Origin: Leptolyngbya sp. PLA1
GTDB taxonomy: Bacteria; Planctomycetota; Phycisphaerae; Phycisphaerales; UBA1924
DNA length: 64,000 nucleotides
Assembly (NCBI GenBank): GCA_021405315.1
Contig: QWIH01000005.1
Location: 47,379 to 111,378 of the forward strand
Direction of reading: 5' to 3'
The translations under genes and the position numbers were made by a program. Position 1 is the stretch's first letter, and every line of letters begins with the position of its first letter. The notes under the pieces were generated by a model. It ran no database searches. It saw nothing but the letters and a program-made list of their open reading frames with translations, and was not told the origin of the DNA. Below, piece by piece: positions 27,715 to 35,959 of this stretch.

Positions 27715-29313
27715 ATGCCCTCCTCACTGAAACTCTCGATCTCCCTTGCTTCGCCGGAGATCTTCCGGGGCGAATCAAACTTCTTCTCGGTCGTCCTCAA
27801 GAACGAAGGTGGGCAACCGATCACGAACGCGCCCACGTTCGCCGCGGAGAACGAGGCGCTCTCGGTCTGGGTCACTCCCGTTGATGCCGTCCCGTCGACG
27901 CCCACCGAACTCGGCCCGGTCGTGGTGCCGGGTCGGCGCACCGCGAACGACAAGAGCTTTGAGTGCCGCCAGGGCATACACCGCCACGGCACGGGCGAGG
28001 TCTCCCGCGCGCCGCTGTCGCCGGGCGGCCAGTGGACGGCGCGCGCCGACCTGCTTGAGTGGTTCGGTGAGGTTCCCCCGGGCACGTACAACGTGCAGGC
28101 CGCGTACAACTCGGGCTACGACGTCATCGAGTCCGCGCCCGTGCCGCTGAAGATCCTCCCCTGGAAGCCGCTGGCCGCCGCCGCCGCGCGCCACGGCGCA
28201 CGCAGCTACTCCGCCCGCGCCACCGCCGCGGCGATGGGCTCCGGCCCGAACGGAAAGTTCATCCTCGCCCAGTCCAATAGCGACGCCCTCCCCAAGGTGC
28301 CCTTCCACGCCATCCGCGTCCCCCTCGAAGCCGCCGGCCCTGTCGAACTCCGCCCCGCCTCGGCACCGACCGCCGCGGTCAACACCTGTCACGTGCTCTG
28401 GTCCGAGGGCAAGCAATGGCAGGTCGCCGCGGCTCCGCTCACGGGCGGCGCGGCGAAGGTCAGCCCGCTCCAGAACGTCATGCCCGGCACGGTACTCGCC
28501 TCTCCGCTCACACACTCGGACGGAGGGCTGGCCGTTCCCTTTGCGGACGCCGAGCTCAATCACCTCTACCTGCTCCGATTCGCCGCCGACGGCAGCCTCT
28601 CGTCCGCGCCGGAGCTCCCGTTGGACGTCCCCGGGCCCATCGGTCCGCACGCCTGCTGCTGGCAGAGCGACGCGACCTTCCACTTCGCCTGGTGCCGCGC
28701 CGGCGGCCGAGAGGTGCGCCTGCTCTCGCGAGAGATCGACAACGCCGATGCCCCGGTGCAGCACCGCATCCTGGGCAGTGCCCCGGGCAAGGTTCTCTGG
28801 ATCGACGCCCGCATCGACGCCGACGAGGCTCTGGCCGTCCGACCGATCTTCGTCGAAACCGGCGGCGATGACCCTCGGCACCAGCAGACCCCCATCCCGC
28901 TCACGCTGAAGGCGTGGGCCATGACCGCGACTCCAACCGTTCTGACCTGCACGGAGTTCAGCGCCGCATCCAACCGCGTGCGCACGGTCAATCTCCGCCT
29001 GCCGAAGGAGCGCACGCTCACCCCGATCTGCTCGATCATCCGGCCTCTGGGCGATCTCGCCGCCATCTGCGTCGATCAGGATGAGGAGCTCTGGTACGCC
29101 TCGACGGCGTCAGGCCTGATCTGCCCGCTGAGGGAGGTCAGCCGAAAGACCATCGGCCCGTCGCAGTTCCCGTCGCTGTTCGCGGCGAGCTCGCGCGGGT
29201 CGCTTCCCTGGGTCTACCTTCGATACCTGGACGCCGTCGAGGGACGCCTGGCCTTCGTCAAGCTCGAGCCCGTGGGCGAAACCGAGCCCTGCGAACACGA
29301 ACACGCCCACTGA
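27715..29313 (+). CDS. Beta-rich hypothetical protein of the T6SS locus
   Basis: No known family is evident. The 532-residue protein has no signal peptide or membrane segment. Residues 1-150 look like an Ig-like or arrestin-like beta sandwich (LKLSISLASPEIFRGES, then FSVVLKNEGG). The remainder is a series of short strands (for example FILAQSNSD, CHVLWSEGKQWQVAAAPL, LNHLYLLRFAADG) reminiscent of a beta-propeller. The C-terminus is His-rich (CEHEHAH). GGGAG precedes the ATG, and the gene follows the metalloprotease candidate after 22 bases, so it is probably cotranscribed. It could be an adaptor, a second cargo or an immunity partner; nothing in the sequence decides. Confidence 0.7.
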   Translation: MPSSLKLSISLASPEIFRGESNFFSVVLKNEGGQPITNAPTFAAENEALSVWVTPVDAVPSTPTELGPVVVPGRRTANDKSFECRQGIHRHGTGEVSRAPLSPGGQWTARADLLEWFGEVPPGTYNVQAAYNSGYDVIESAPVPLKILPWKPLAAAAARHGARSYSARATAAAMGSGPNGKFILAQSNSDALPKVPFHAIRVPLEAAGPVELRPASAPTAAVNTCHVLWSEGKQWQVAAAPLTGGAAKVSPLQNVMPGTVLASPLTHSDGGLAVPFADAELNHLYLLRFAADGSLSSAPELPLDVPGPIGPHACCWQSDATFHFAWCRAGGREVRLLSREIDNADAPVQHRILGSAPGKVLWIDARIDADEALAVRPIFVETGGDDPRHQQTPIPLTLKAWAMTATPTVLTCTEFSAASNRVRTVNLRLPKERTLTPICSIIRPLGDLAAICVDQDEELWYASTASGLICPLREVSRKTIGPSQFPSLFAASSRGSLPWVYLRYLDAVEGRLAFVKLEPVGETEPCEHEHAH

Positions 29314-29321
29314 GCCCGGGA

Positions 29322-29327
29322 TACGCT
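29322..29327 (+). promoter_or_regulatory. TAnnnT -10 element of surE (leaderless-type)
   Basis: TACGCT lies exactly 6 bases before the surE ATG, inside the short gap after the T6SS locus. There is no clear Shine-Dalgarno site. It is one of ten such placements in the window. Confidence 0.5.
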
Positions 29328-29333
29328 GGGACC

Positions 29334-30197
29334 ATGCGCATTCTGCTCACGAACGACGACGGCATCCGCGCCCCCGGCATCGTGGCGATGCACGACGCGC
29401 TCATCGACGCCGCGATCCCGGGCCTCCCGCCCCACGGCGGGCCGCTGCTGGACCACTCTCCGGGCGCCGTCACACGAGCGCCGCGCAGCGTGGTCTTCAC
29501 CGTCGCCCCGCTCACGGTGCAGTCCGCCACCAGCCACGGCGTCACGTTCCACGAGCCTCTCATGGTCAGGCACGAGCGCATCAGCGAGCGATACGCCGGG
29601 CTCGCGGTCGATGGACGCCCCGCCGACTGCGTGAAGCTCGCCATAGCCAATCTCTGGCCCGACCACTTCGGCGATGGAGAGCGCCCGGACCTGCTCATCA
29701 GTGGGATGAACGCGGGCGCCAACTGCGGCATCAACGTGATCTACTCCGGCACCGTCGCCGCCGCCATCGAGGCCGCGTTTCTGGGTGTCCCCTCCATCGC
29801 CGTCAGCATGACGCTCGGGCACGGAGCGCCGAGGTTCGAGGTCGCGGCCCACTGGGCCCGGCAGGTGATCGAGCGCATACTTCGCGCCGGCCCGCTCCGC
29901 GCGCACGAGTGCCTGAGCATCAATATCCCGCCCACCGATGAGGCGCACATCGACCGGATGCCTGATGTTCGTGTCTGTCCGATGAACACGCACGGCCTGG
30001 TGGATCGCTACGAGAAGCGCACGAGCCCGCTTGGCGGCACGTACTACTGGGCCGCGGGGCACGGGCTGGACTTTCACCGGACCGAGAGCGGCTCGGACGT
30101 GGACCTGCTCAGACAGGGGTGCATCACGGTCACACCGTTGCAGTTCGACCTGACGCAGAAGGACCGCTTGGATGCCTGGCGTTCGAGGCTCGGGTGA
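29334..30197 (+). CDS. surE: 5'/3'-nucleotidase SurE
   Basis: SurE is a metal-dependent cytosolic nucleoside monophosphate phosphatase. The N-terminus MRILLTNDDG gives the metal-binding Asp8-Asp9; the second motif DLLISGMNAGANCG and the IYSGTVAAAIEA helix follow near residues 120-145. Later parts (LSINIPP, RTESGSDVDLL) complete the family pattern. The length of 287 residues is on the long side. It is the last plus-strand gene before a shared terminator with the convergent HDOD gene and appears to have its own promoter element. Confidence 0.95.
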   Translation: MRILLTNDDGIRAPGIVAMHDALIDAAIPGLPPHGGPLLDHSPGAVTRAPRSVVFTVAPLTVQSATSHGVTFHEPLMVRHERISERYAGLAVDGRPADCVKLAIANLWPDHFGDGERPDLLISGMNAGANCGINVIYSGTVAAAIEAAFLGVPSIAVSMTLGHGAPRFEVAAHWARQVIERILRAGPLRAHECLSINIPPTDEAHIDRMPDVRVCPMNTHGLVDRYEKRTSPLGGTYYWAAGHGLDFHRTESGSDVDLLRQGCITVTPLQFDLTQKDRLDAWRSRLG

Positions 30198-30218
30198 GCG
30201 TCCGGGCCGGCGCGGAAA

Positions 30219-30248
30219 GGGCGGCCGAATGTTTCCATTCCGCCGCCC
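30219..30248. terminator. Bidirectional hairpin between surE and the HDOD gene
   Basis: GGGCGGCCGAAT and ATTCCGCCGCCC (one mismatch) pair around a 6-base loop, GTTTCC, in the 96-base gap between two convergent genes. It can serve either direction; T-runs are weak on both sides. Confidence 0.6.
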
Positions 30249-30293
30249 GGAGGGAGAAAGAGAGAGTCTGTGCGCCGCGCGGGGCGGCGTTGA

Positions 30294-31181
30294 TCAGCCC
30301 CCGAGCACGCTCGCGGCGTCCTTCGCGGTGGCGGCCACCTGCGCGCGGATCTCGGCGAGCCTCTCGGAGGAGAGTTTCAGGGTGTCGAGCACCTCGGCGC
30401 TCACCTCGGTGGTGAGCAGGTCGAGGCGGAATCCCATGCCCGTCTCCGCCGCGAGGCGGTCGGCGACGTAGATGACTGATGTGAGCGTGCGCAGCTCCTG
30501 GGGAAGGCCCGTGGGGTTGTGGTGGTGCCCGGTGACGTAGGTGAAGCTCTTGGGGAACTTCCACTTCTCGCACAGACCGGCACCGAAGTCCTGATGAGTG
30601 GCCTCGAAGACAGCGAGCTCCGCCTCCAGCATGTCGCACGCGGGCACGCCCTTGCTGTCGGCGCCGGTGCGGCGGATGACTTCTGTCAGTTTGTTCCGGT
30701 CGTACTGCATCTCGATCATGATGCCGATGTCATGCACCAGGCCGGCAAGGAATGCCTCGTCCGAGAAGCCGAGCTTCAGGGAGTGCGCGATCAGCTTCGC
30801 CGCTGCCGCCGTGACGTTGCTGTGTGTCCACAGGTCTCTCGCGGAGAACGAGGGAGTGAGGTCCCCACCCCGGAAGAGCTTGGCGAGCGAGGCGGCGATC
30901 GCGATGTTCTTCACGGCGTTCAGGCCGAGCATGACGATGGCGCGGTTGATCGATCCGATCTGACCGGGTAGCCCGTAGAAGGAGGAGTTCACCACCTTCA
31001 GGATCCGGCTGCACAGCGCCGGATCGCCGGAGATGACCTTGTGCAGGTCCTGGGCGGTGCTCTTCGCGTCTTCGACCAACTCGACCACCTTCACGGTGAT
31101 CTCGGGCAGCGTCGCGATGTGGCTGATCTCGCGGATGGCGTTGTTGACGGACTGCTCGCGCTGCGGGGCGACGGTGCTCAT
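30294..31181 (-). CDS. HDOD domain signalling protein
   Basis: HDOD proteins are HD-superfamily regulatory modules often linked to nucleotide or stress signalling; many lack enzymatic activity. The 295-residue protein is a single HDOD domain: ISHIATLPEITVKVVELV, then DPALCSRILKVVNSSFYG, AIVMLGLNAVKNIAIA, and a retained HD pair in LAGLVHDIGIMIE, with HHHNP further on. No output domain is attached. I chose the ATG at 31181, which has GGAGGGAG eight bases upstream; the frame extends to 31220. It stands alone, convergent with surE. Confidence 0.9.
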   Translation of the reverse strand: MSTVAPQREQSVNNAIREISHIATLPEITVKVVELVEDAKSTAQDLHKVISGDPALCSRILKVVNSSFYGLPGQIGSINRAIVMLGLNAVKNIAIAASLAKLFRGGDLTPSFSARDLWTHSNVTAAAAKLIAHSLKLGFSDEAFLAGLVHDIGIMIEMQYDRNKLTEVIRRTGADSKGVPACDMLEAELAVFEATHQDFGAGLCEKWKFPKSFTYVTGHHHNPTGLPQELRTLTSVIYVADRLAAETGMGFRLDLLTTEVSAEVLDTLKLSSERLAEIRAQVAATAKDAASVLGG

Positions 31182-31254
31182 CTGGTGGACTCCCTCCGGC
31201 GACGCCGGTGTCTCCACCATCGGACGATTGTGGGTCTTGCTTCACGCCCCACCG

Positions 31255-32427
31255 CTAGTACGCGCAGACCTTCCGCCTCAGCCCGGCGACATCCGCCCCG
31301 GAAAGCAGGTCGGCAATCCGCGTGCCCGCACGGCCATCCCCGTACGGGTGGGTTATTTGGGACCTTTGAATCGTCCTGGCGGTGCGTACGCCCGTCTCGA
31401 GCGCCCCCGATTCCGGTGTATCCACCTGAACGGCGTTGCCCGCTCTCTCGCGGCCGTGCTGCCTCGGGCCAACGTTGACCACGGGCAGCCGGAGCGCCGC
31501 GGCCTCAACAAGCCCCGCGGAACTGTTGCCGACCAGCACCCCACCCCTCGCCGCGAGGGTCTTGAGCATCCCGACGAATCTGGGTCGTGTCATGTGCGTG
31601 CCGACGAAGGCGCCCGCCCGATGCTGGGCCTCCGGGTGCGCTGGCACCCAGGCCTCGATGGCCCGGACGATGCCGTTGCGCCCAGGGTCCAGGTTCGGGG
31701 GGAGAGCGAGCACGCGCTCGCCTTGGAGCCCCGCCAACACCGCCGCCATGTCCGCCTCTTCCACCTCGTCGCTTCGCCCGATCGGATGCATCAGCACGAC
31801 AACGGTCGGCGCGCCGAGGCCCTCGAACTCGTCCGGGTCCATCGCCGGGATCGCCGCCAGGTCATCGATGGCGGGCGATCCCACCACGTGCACACGGTGC
31901 GGCTGCTCGCCCATCCTGATCAATCGCTCGCCCGATTCGCGGCTCGCCGCGAAGTGGAGGTGGGCCAGCTTCGAGATGGAGTGGCGCATCGCCTCGTCCG
32001 CGATGCCCTCCGCACGGTCTCCGCCATGAATGTGCGCGAGCATCCAACCACCAACGCTCGCCGCTGCCGCCGCTGCGAACGCCTCGATGCGGTCGCCGAG
32101 CACGACGATCCACGCGGGGCCAAGCCTGTCGAAGACGCGTGCAAACCTGGAGACACCGACGCCCAGCGCCTCCGCGTCGTCCCGGCGGGTTGTACGTCCC
32201 GCGACCTGCATGGGTACGCCCTCTGCGAGGTGCGCGCCGAACTCCGCCCTCACCTCGCGGAACGTCAGCGAGGGCAGCACGAGGTGCGACCCCGCCGCCA
32301 CGACGGAGAGCGAGAGCGCCGGATGCTGTGCCACAGCGTGCATCACGGGCCTCAGAAGCCCGAACTCCGCGCGAGAGCCCGTGACGACACACACGTGCCG
32401 GCGGTCCGTTGTCACCGGTGCGTCCAT
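31255..32427 (-). CDS. UDP-N-acetylglucosamine 2-epimerase, NeuC-like (hydrolysing type)
   Basis: This family converts UDP-GlcNAc (or the di-N-acetylbacillosamine form) to ManNAc-type sugars for sialic-acid-like surface glycans. The N-terminus VCVVTGSRAEFGLLRPV is the family signature; VVLGDRIEAFAAA, the AHIHGGDRAEG motif with its catalytic-region His/Asp, and VGNSSAGLVEAA near the C-terminus match. Length is 390 residues. The ATG at 32427 lies 14 bases after the rimO stop behind a G-run, so it is the third gene of the DUF2089-rimO operon. No neuA or neuB is visible, so the exact sugar is unknown. Confidence 0.88.
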   Translation of the reverse strand: MDAPVTTDRRHVCVVTGSRAEFGLLRPVMHAVAQHPALSLSVVAAGSHLVLPSLTFREVRAEFGAHLAEGVPMQVAGRTTRRDDAEALGVGVSRFARVFDRLGPAWIVVLGDRIEAFAAAAAASVGGWMLAHIHGGDRAEGIADEAMRHSISKLAHLHFAASRESGERLIRMGEQPHRVHVVGSPAIDDLAAIPAMDPDEFEGLGAPTVVVLMHPIGRSDEVEEADMAAVLAGLQGERVLALPPNLDPGRNGIVRAIEAWVPAHPEAQHRAGAFVGTHMTRPRFVGMLKTLAARGGVLVGNSSAGLVEAAALRLPVVNVGPRQHGRERAGNAVQVDTPESGALETGVRTARTIQRSQITHPYGDGRAGTRIADLLSGADVAGLRRKVCAY

Positions 32428-32441
32428 GCGGCCCCCGTTCT

Positions 32442-34088
32442 TCAGACCCTGTCCCGTCTCACATGCAGCGAGACCTTCCGCTCGAGATCGTCCACGGGCT
32501 TCGCGACCAGGTCGTACCCCTCGCTCTCCACCACCACGCAACGCACGAGCTCGCCGGGGCTGAGCGCCTGACGGCTGTGCACGAACGTCACGCCATCGAT
32601 CTGTGGTGCCTGGGCGAAGGTCCGCCCTTGGTAGAGCTTCCCGCCCGCGGACACGCCGCTGGTCTTGCGTCCGGTCGTCCGTAGCGCGGCGTCGATGAGC
32701 ACGTCCACCTTCGCGCCCCCGGGCGTCTCCGCCGTCGCGGCGTTGCGTGCAAACACGATCTTCTGCTGCAACTCCATGATCTCCGCGCGGCGCCGGGCCT
32801 TGTCCTCGGCGCTCACCGCCAGCTTCGCGTCCTGCTCCATCGTTCCGGCCACGGTCCCGGGCTCGCGGGAGTACTCGAAGACGCCGACGTTCTCAAACGC
32901 CATCTCGCGGACGAACTCCATCAGTTCGCGGTGATCCGCCTCGGTCTCACCCGGAAAACCGGAGATGAACGTCGTTCGGATCGCAATCCCCGGGACGGCC
33001 TCGCGGAGGGCCCGGATCAGGTCTTCCTGCTGGCGGCGGGTCACGTGCCGGCGCATGGCCTTCAGCACCGCATCGCTGCCGTGCTGCAGCGGGATGTCAA
33101 GGTAGGGCAACAGCCGCCCCTTTCGGGTGAGCTCGCCGAAGGCGTCGATGATCGGCCGCGCGAAGGTCGTCGGATAGGCGTACATCAGGCGCAGCCACCC
33201 GGAGCCGGACGTCTCGGTGACGGCGTCCGAAAGTGCGCGCAGCAGCGCGGGCAGGCCGCCCGTGCCGTCTGGGTGCAGGCCCGCACCGATGTCATCGCCG
33301 TAGCTGGTCGTGTCCTGCCCGATGATGTTGAGCTCGAACGCACCGTCCGCGAGCAGTTCGCGGGCCTCGCTCACGATGCGGTCCAGGGGCTTGCTCCGCA
33401 TCTTTCCGCGGATGCTCGGGATGGTGCAGAACGCGCAGTTCTGATTGCACCCTTCCGACACGCGCAGGTACGCGTAGTGTCGGGGCGTCAGCCTCAGCCT
33501 CGCCGAGTCGTCCTCGAAGTACCCGAGGCCCTTGCCGTCCTTGCCCTGCACCGTCAGGCCCACGGTCTGCATGCCACGGTCTCTCGCCGCGGTCAGCGCG
33601 TTGGCCGACACCCAGTACGCCGGGGCTTCCTCCCCGGGGTGCCGTCTTGCCGCGGCCTTCACCTCCGGGTCGCCGAACGCCGCCTCGACGATCTTGTCCC
33701 GGTCGAACACGCCGACCATCGCGTCGATCCCGGGGGCCCACTCCAGCATCTTGGCCCTGTGCCGCTGCACCAGGCACCCGGCGACCACCACGCGGCCTAT
33801 CTCTCCACGCTCCTTCGCCGCGATCGCCTCCTTGATCACGCCCAGGCTTTCGTCCTTGCTCGCTTCGAGGAACCCGCATGTGTTGACGACCACGGCATCC
33901 GCCCCGCCAAACGAGGCGTCGTCCGGATCGTGCGACACGGGCAGCACGCCCGCCTGGGCCAGCAGCCCGAGCATCTTCTCCGAGTCCACCAGGTTCTTCG
34001 GGCACCCCAGACTGACGAAGGACACCGTGCGGGGGCGGGGCTCCTCACGACGGGGCTTGCGGCTGGGCTTTCCGGGTCGGGGGGCCAT
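32442..34088 (-). CDS. rimO: Ribosomal protein S12 methylthiotransferase RimO, enlarged
   Basis: RimO is a radical-SAM enzyme that methylthiolates an Asp of ribosomal protein S12. The N-terminal MTTase domain has C29 (SLGCPKN), C71 (VNTCGF) and C105 (AGCLVQR); the radical-SAM cluster is C214, C218, C221 (GCNQNCAFC), and a TRAM domain closes the protein. SLGCPKNLVDSE distinguishes RimO from MiaB. At 548 residues it is about 100 longer than E. coli RimO, mainly through extra sequence between C105 and C214 and a basic N-terminal tail. The start ATG lies 4 bases after the DUF2089 stop, indicating coupling. Confidence 0.95.
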   Translation of the reverse strand: MAPRPGKPSRKPRREEPRPRTVSFVSLGCPKNLVDSEKMLGLLAQAGVLPVSHDPDDASFGGADAVVVNTCGFLEASKDESLGVIKEAIAAKERGEIGRVVVAGCLVQRHRAKMLEWAPGIDAMVGVFDRDKIVEAAFGDPEVKAAARRHPGEEAPAYWVSANALTAARDRGMQTVGLTVQGKDGKGLGYFEDDSARLRLTPRHYAYLRVSEGCNQNCAFCTIPSIRGKMRSKPLDRIVSEARELLADGAFELNIIGQDTTSYGDDIGAGLHPDGTGGLPALLRALSDAVTETSGSGWLRLMYAYPTTFARPIIDAFGELTRKGRLLPYLDIPLQHGSDAVLKAMRRHVTRRQQEDLIRALREAVPGIAIRTTFISGFPGETEADHRELMEFVREMAFENVGVFEYSREPGTVAGTMEQDAKLAVSAEDKARRRAEIMELQQKIVFARNAATAETPGGAKVDVLIDAALRTTGRKTSGVSAGGKLYQGRTFAQAPQIDGVTFVHSRQALSPGELVRCVVVESEGYDLVAKPVDDLERKVSLHVRRDRV

Positions 34089-34092
34089 GTGG

Positions 34093-34401
34093 CTAGAGGG
34101 TAGGGGTCGCCCCGCCCTCCCGCGTACGGACGAACTCCCGCACCGCCCGCGCCGCCCCAAAGCTCATTTCACCCCGGTCGAGCAGGCCCGAAAGGAGCGA
34201 ACTGAGTGGGTCGGCCTCGCCAGCCCCGGTGGCGGCGCGCAGTCGCTGAATCAGCCCGTCGAGCCTCGCCCGCATCGTCGGATACGAGACGCCGTAGGCC
34301 GCGGAGAGCTCCTTGATCGAGCCGGAGACCAAGACGAACTGGGTCACCAGGTCCAGGTCGGCCTTCGACAGGCTGGTAATGGGATGGTCCGGGTGGGTCA
34401 C
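34093..34401 (-). CDS. DUF2089-family putative transcriptional regulator
   Basis: DUF2089 proteins are small, probably DNA-binding, helix-turn-helix-like proteins. The core here is SLSKADLDLVTQFVLVSG followed by SIKELSAAYGVSYPTMRARLDGLIQRLR, here read as two blocks, the second a likely HTH. A zinc-ribbon N-terminus present in some members is absent. About 102 residues. The frame opens at a TTG (34422), but that overlaps the -10 element, so I prefer the GTG at 34401. It leads the operon with rimO and neuC; twin TTCGAA sites upstream may be its own operator. Confidence 0.75.
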   Translation of the reverse strand: MTHPDHPITSLSKADLDLVTQFVLVSGSIKELSAAYGVSYPTMRARLDGLIQRLRAATGAGEADPLSSLLSGLLDRGEMSFGAARAVREFVRTREGGATPTL

Positions 34402-34412
34402 GGTCAGACTGA

Positions 34413-34441
34413 ATAATATCAAAGAAAGATTTCGAAAACAA
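34413..34441 (-). promoter_or_regulatory. Predicted promoter of the DUF2089-rimO-neuC operon
   Basis: On the minus strand TTGTTT (34441-34436) and TATTAT (34418-34413) are separated by exactly 17 bases in an AT-rich island of an otherwise GC-rich sequence. Transcription would start about 34406, only a few bases before the GTG start at 34401. Confidence 0.55.
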
Positions 34442-34463
34442 GCTCACGAGTTTATGATTCGAA
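34431..34463. promoter_or_regulatory. Pair of TTCGAA palindromes, possible operator
   Basis: TTTCGAAAA-like and ATTCGAAAA-like sites centred on TTCGAA at 34431-34436 and 34458-34463 lie 27 bases apart between the divergent DUF2089 and pdxJ genes. The first overlaps the -35 region of the minus-strand promoter. Regulation by the adjacent DUF2089 protein is a guess. Confidence 0.35.
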
Positions 34464-34546
34464 AAAGCAGGTTTAGAATAGCGAAACCGTTCTGAACCTG
34501 CATGTCGGCGTCCGAGCCGCTGACGCGCGCCCGGGATTCCTGCTGC

Positions 34547-34552
34547 TACCGT
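34547..34552 (+). promoter_or_regulatory. TAnnnT -10 element of pdxJ (leaderless-type)
   Basis: TACCGT ends 6 bases before the pdxJ ATG, with no Shine-Dalgarno site in between. Confidence 0.45.
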
Positions 34553-34558
34553 TTGCCG

Positions 34559-35341
34559 ATGCCGCAACTGTCCGTGAACATCGATCACGTCGCGACCATT
34601 CGCCAGGCCCGGTACCGCGGGACGAAGGACTACGGCGAGCCGGACCCCCTGTGGGCTGTGCACGAGGTTCAGCTGGGCGGGGCGGACGGCGTGACCGTCC
34701 ACCTCCGCGAGGACCGCCGTCACATCGTCGATCGCGACGTCGAGCGAATCCGGGACTCCTGCCGCGTGCGGTTCAACCTGGAGATGGCTGCGACGGACGA
34801 GATGGTTGGGATCGCCTCTCGCGTGCGTGCTCACTCCGCCATGCTGGTGCCGGAGGGACGCACGGAGGTCACGACCGAGGGAGGCCTGGACGTCCGGGGT
34901 CAGGTTCCGCGACTGCGAGACGTAGTCTCCCGGCTTCGTGCGGCGGGCTGCATCGTCTCGGCCTTCATCGACGCCGACCCGGCTCAGGTCGCGGCGGCCC
35001 GAGACTGCGGCTTTGATGTCTGCGAGGTGCACACGGGGCCTTACGCGTCCGCGTTTATCGAGGCTGGGGGCGATTTCCGCAAGCCTAATCTGGCCAATGC
35101 CTTGCGCCTCGTGCAAGACGCGGGCAGCCTCATCGTCGCCGCGGGGATGCGCTTCAACGCGGGGCACGCGTTGAACTATGCGAACGTGGGTCCGATTGCG
35201 GCGAGCCCGGGGGTATGCGAACTGCACATCGGGCACGCGATTGTCAGCCGCGCAATCTTCGTGGGTCTCCGTGCCGCGACACGCGAGATGGTCGGGCTGG
35301 TGCATACGCCCGGGATGGGGGAGATCGATGCACAGGATTGA
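34559..35341 (+). CDS. pdxJ: Pyridoxine 5'-phosphate synthase PdxJ
   Basis: PdxJ closes the pyridoxine ring from 1-deoxyxylulose 5-phosphate and aminoacetone 3-phosphate in the DXP-dependent B6 pathway. The N-terminus LSVNIDHVATIRQAR is diagnostic; GADGVTVHLREDRRHI follows near residue 48, and VCEVHTGPYA and ELHIGHAIVSRAI near the C-terminus form the phosphate-binding loops. Length 260 residues. The ATG at 34559 is chosen because homologues start there; the frame is open to 34502. It overlaps the DinB-like gene by 14 bases. Confidence 0.96.
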   Translation: MPQLSVNIDHVATIRQARYRGTKDYGEPDPLWAVHEVQLGGADGVTVHLREDRRHIVDRDVERIRDSCRVRFNLEMAATDEMVGIASRVRAHSAMLVPEGRTEVTTEGGLDVRGQVPRLRDVVSRLRAAGCIVSAFIDADPAQVAAARDCGFDVCEVHTGPYASAFIEAGGDFRKPNLANALRLVQDAGSLIVAAGMRFNAGHALNYANVGPIAASPGVCELHIGHAIVSRAIFVGLRAATREMVGLVHTPGMGEIDAQD

Positions 35342-35828
35342 TCACTTTCGGGGGCTTATGGCCTACGAGTCATGGGCGACGGAGCAGGCGATCGCGTCCA
35401 TCGAGAGCGTTCCGGAGTCAGCCCGGGGGTCAGCGTCGTTTGATCGTGCGCTCCGGCTGATCCCGCATGTGCAGCTTGCGCGGGCCGTGTGGCTCCACCG
35501 CCTGAAGGGGGAGCGATACGACAACCCGAAGGACTGGTTCCCGCGCATGGATCCCTCGGACATGCGGACGCTGAGCGCACAGGTCGACGACCGGTGGCGC
35601 GGATTCCTTGCCCCCCTCAGCGAGCAGGATCTGGACCGGGAATGCACGTACACCAGCAGTGAGGGTGCCGGGTACGCCAGCCGTGTGGGGGATGTCCTCG
35701 CCCACGTCTTCAACCACTCGACGTACCACCGTGGCCAGGTCGCGCGGCTGGTTGCCGAGAGTGGGGGGCAGCGGGCGGCGACCGACCAGATCATCCTGAC
35801 GCGCCGACGTCTCGATCATCGACCTTGA
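35328..35828 (+). CDS. DinB-family putative metal-dependent protein
   Basis: DinB/YfiT proteins are four-helix bundles with a three-His metal site; some are thiol transferases, most are uncharacterised. The 166-residue protein shows an early His (RIDHFRGLMAYESW) and the paired HVFNHSTYHRGQ motif that completes the triad. The ATG overlaps the end of pdxJ and has a GGGGGAG ribosome site inside it, indicating coupled translation. The specific reaction cannot be told from the sequence. Confidence 0.88.
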   Translation: MHRIDHFRGLMAYESWATEQAIASIESVPESARGSASFDRALRLIPHVQLARAVWLHRLKGERYDNPKDWFPRMDPSDMRTLSAQVDDRWRGFLAPLSEQDLDRECTYTSSEGAGYASRVGDVLAHVFNHSTYHRGQVARLVAESGGQRAATDQIILTRRRLDHRP

Positions 35829-35947
35829 CCGGACTGCCTGTTCCGTGCAGAATGGTGTGCGCAAGCCCCTTGTCGCGCAAGCAGCGGCGCGTCAAGGGTC
35901 TGTGAATCGGACACCGACATCGCGCAGGGATGTGCGCGAAACTCTGG

Positions 35948-35953
35948 TAGGAT
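35948..35953 (+). promoter_or_regulatory. TAnnnT -10 element of folC (leaderless-type)
   Basis: TAGGAT ends 6 bases before the folC ATG. The AGGA within it could alternatively act as a weak ribosome site, so this instance is ambiguous. Confidence 0.4.
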
Positions 35954-35959
35954 GCTCCA

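Noticed and set aside
34402..34422. TTG start for the DUF2089 protein at 34422
   Set aside because: The start would lie inside the predicted -10 element of its own promoter and lacks a ribosome site.
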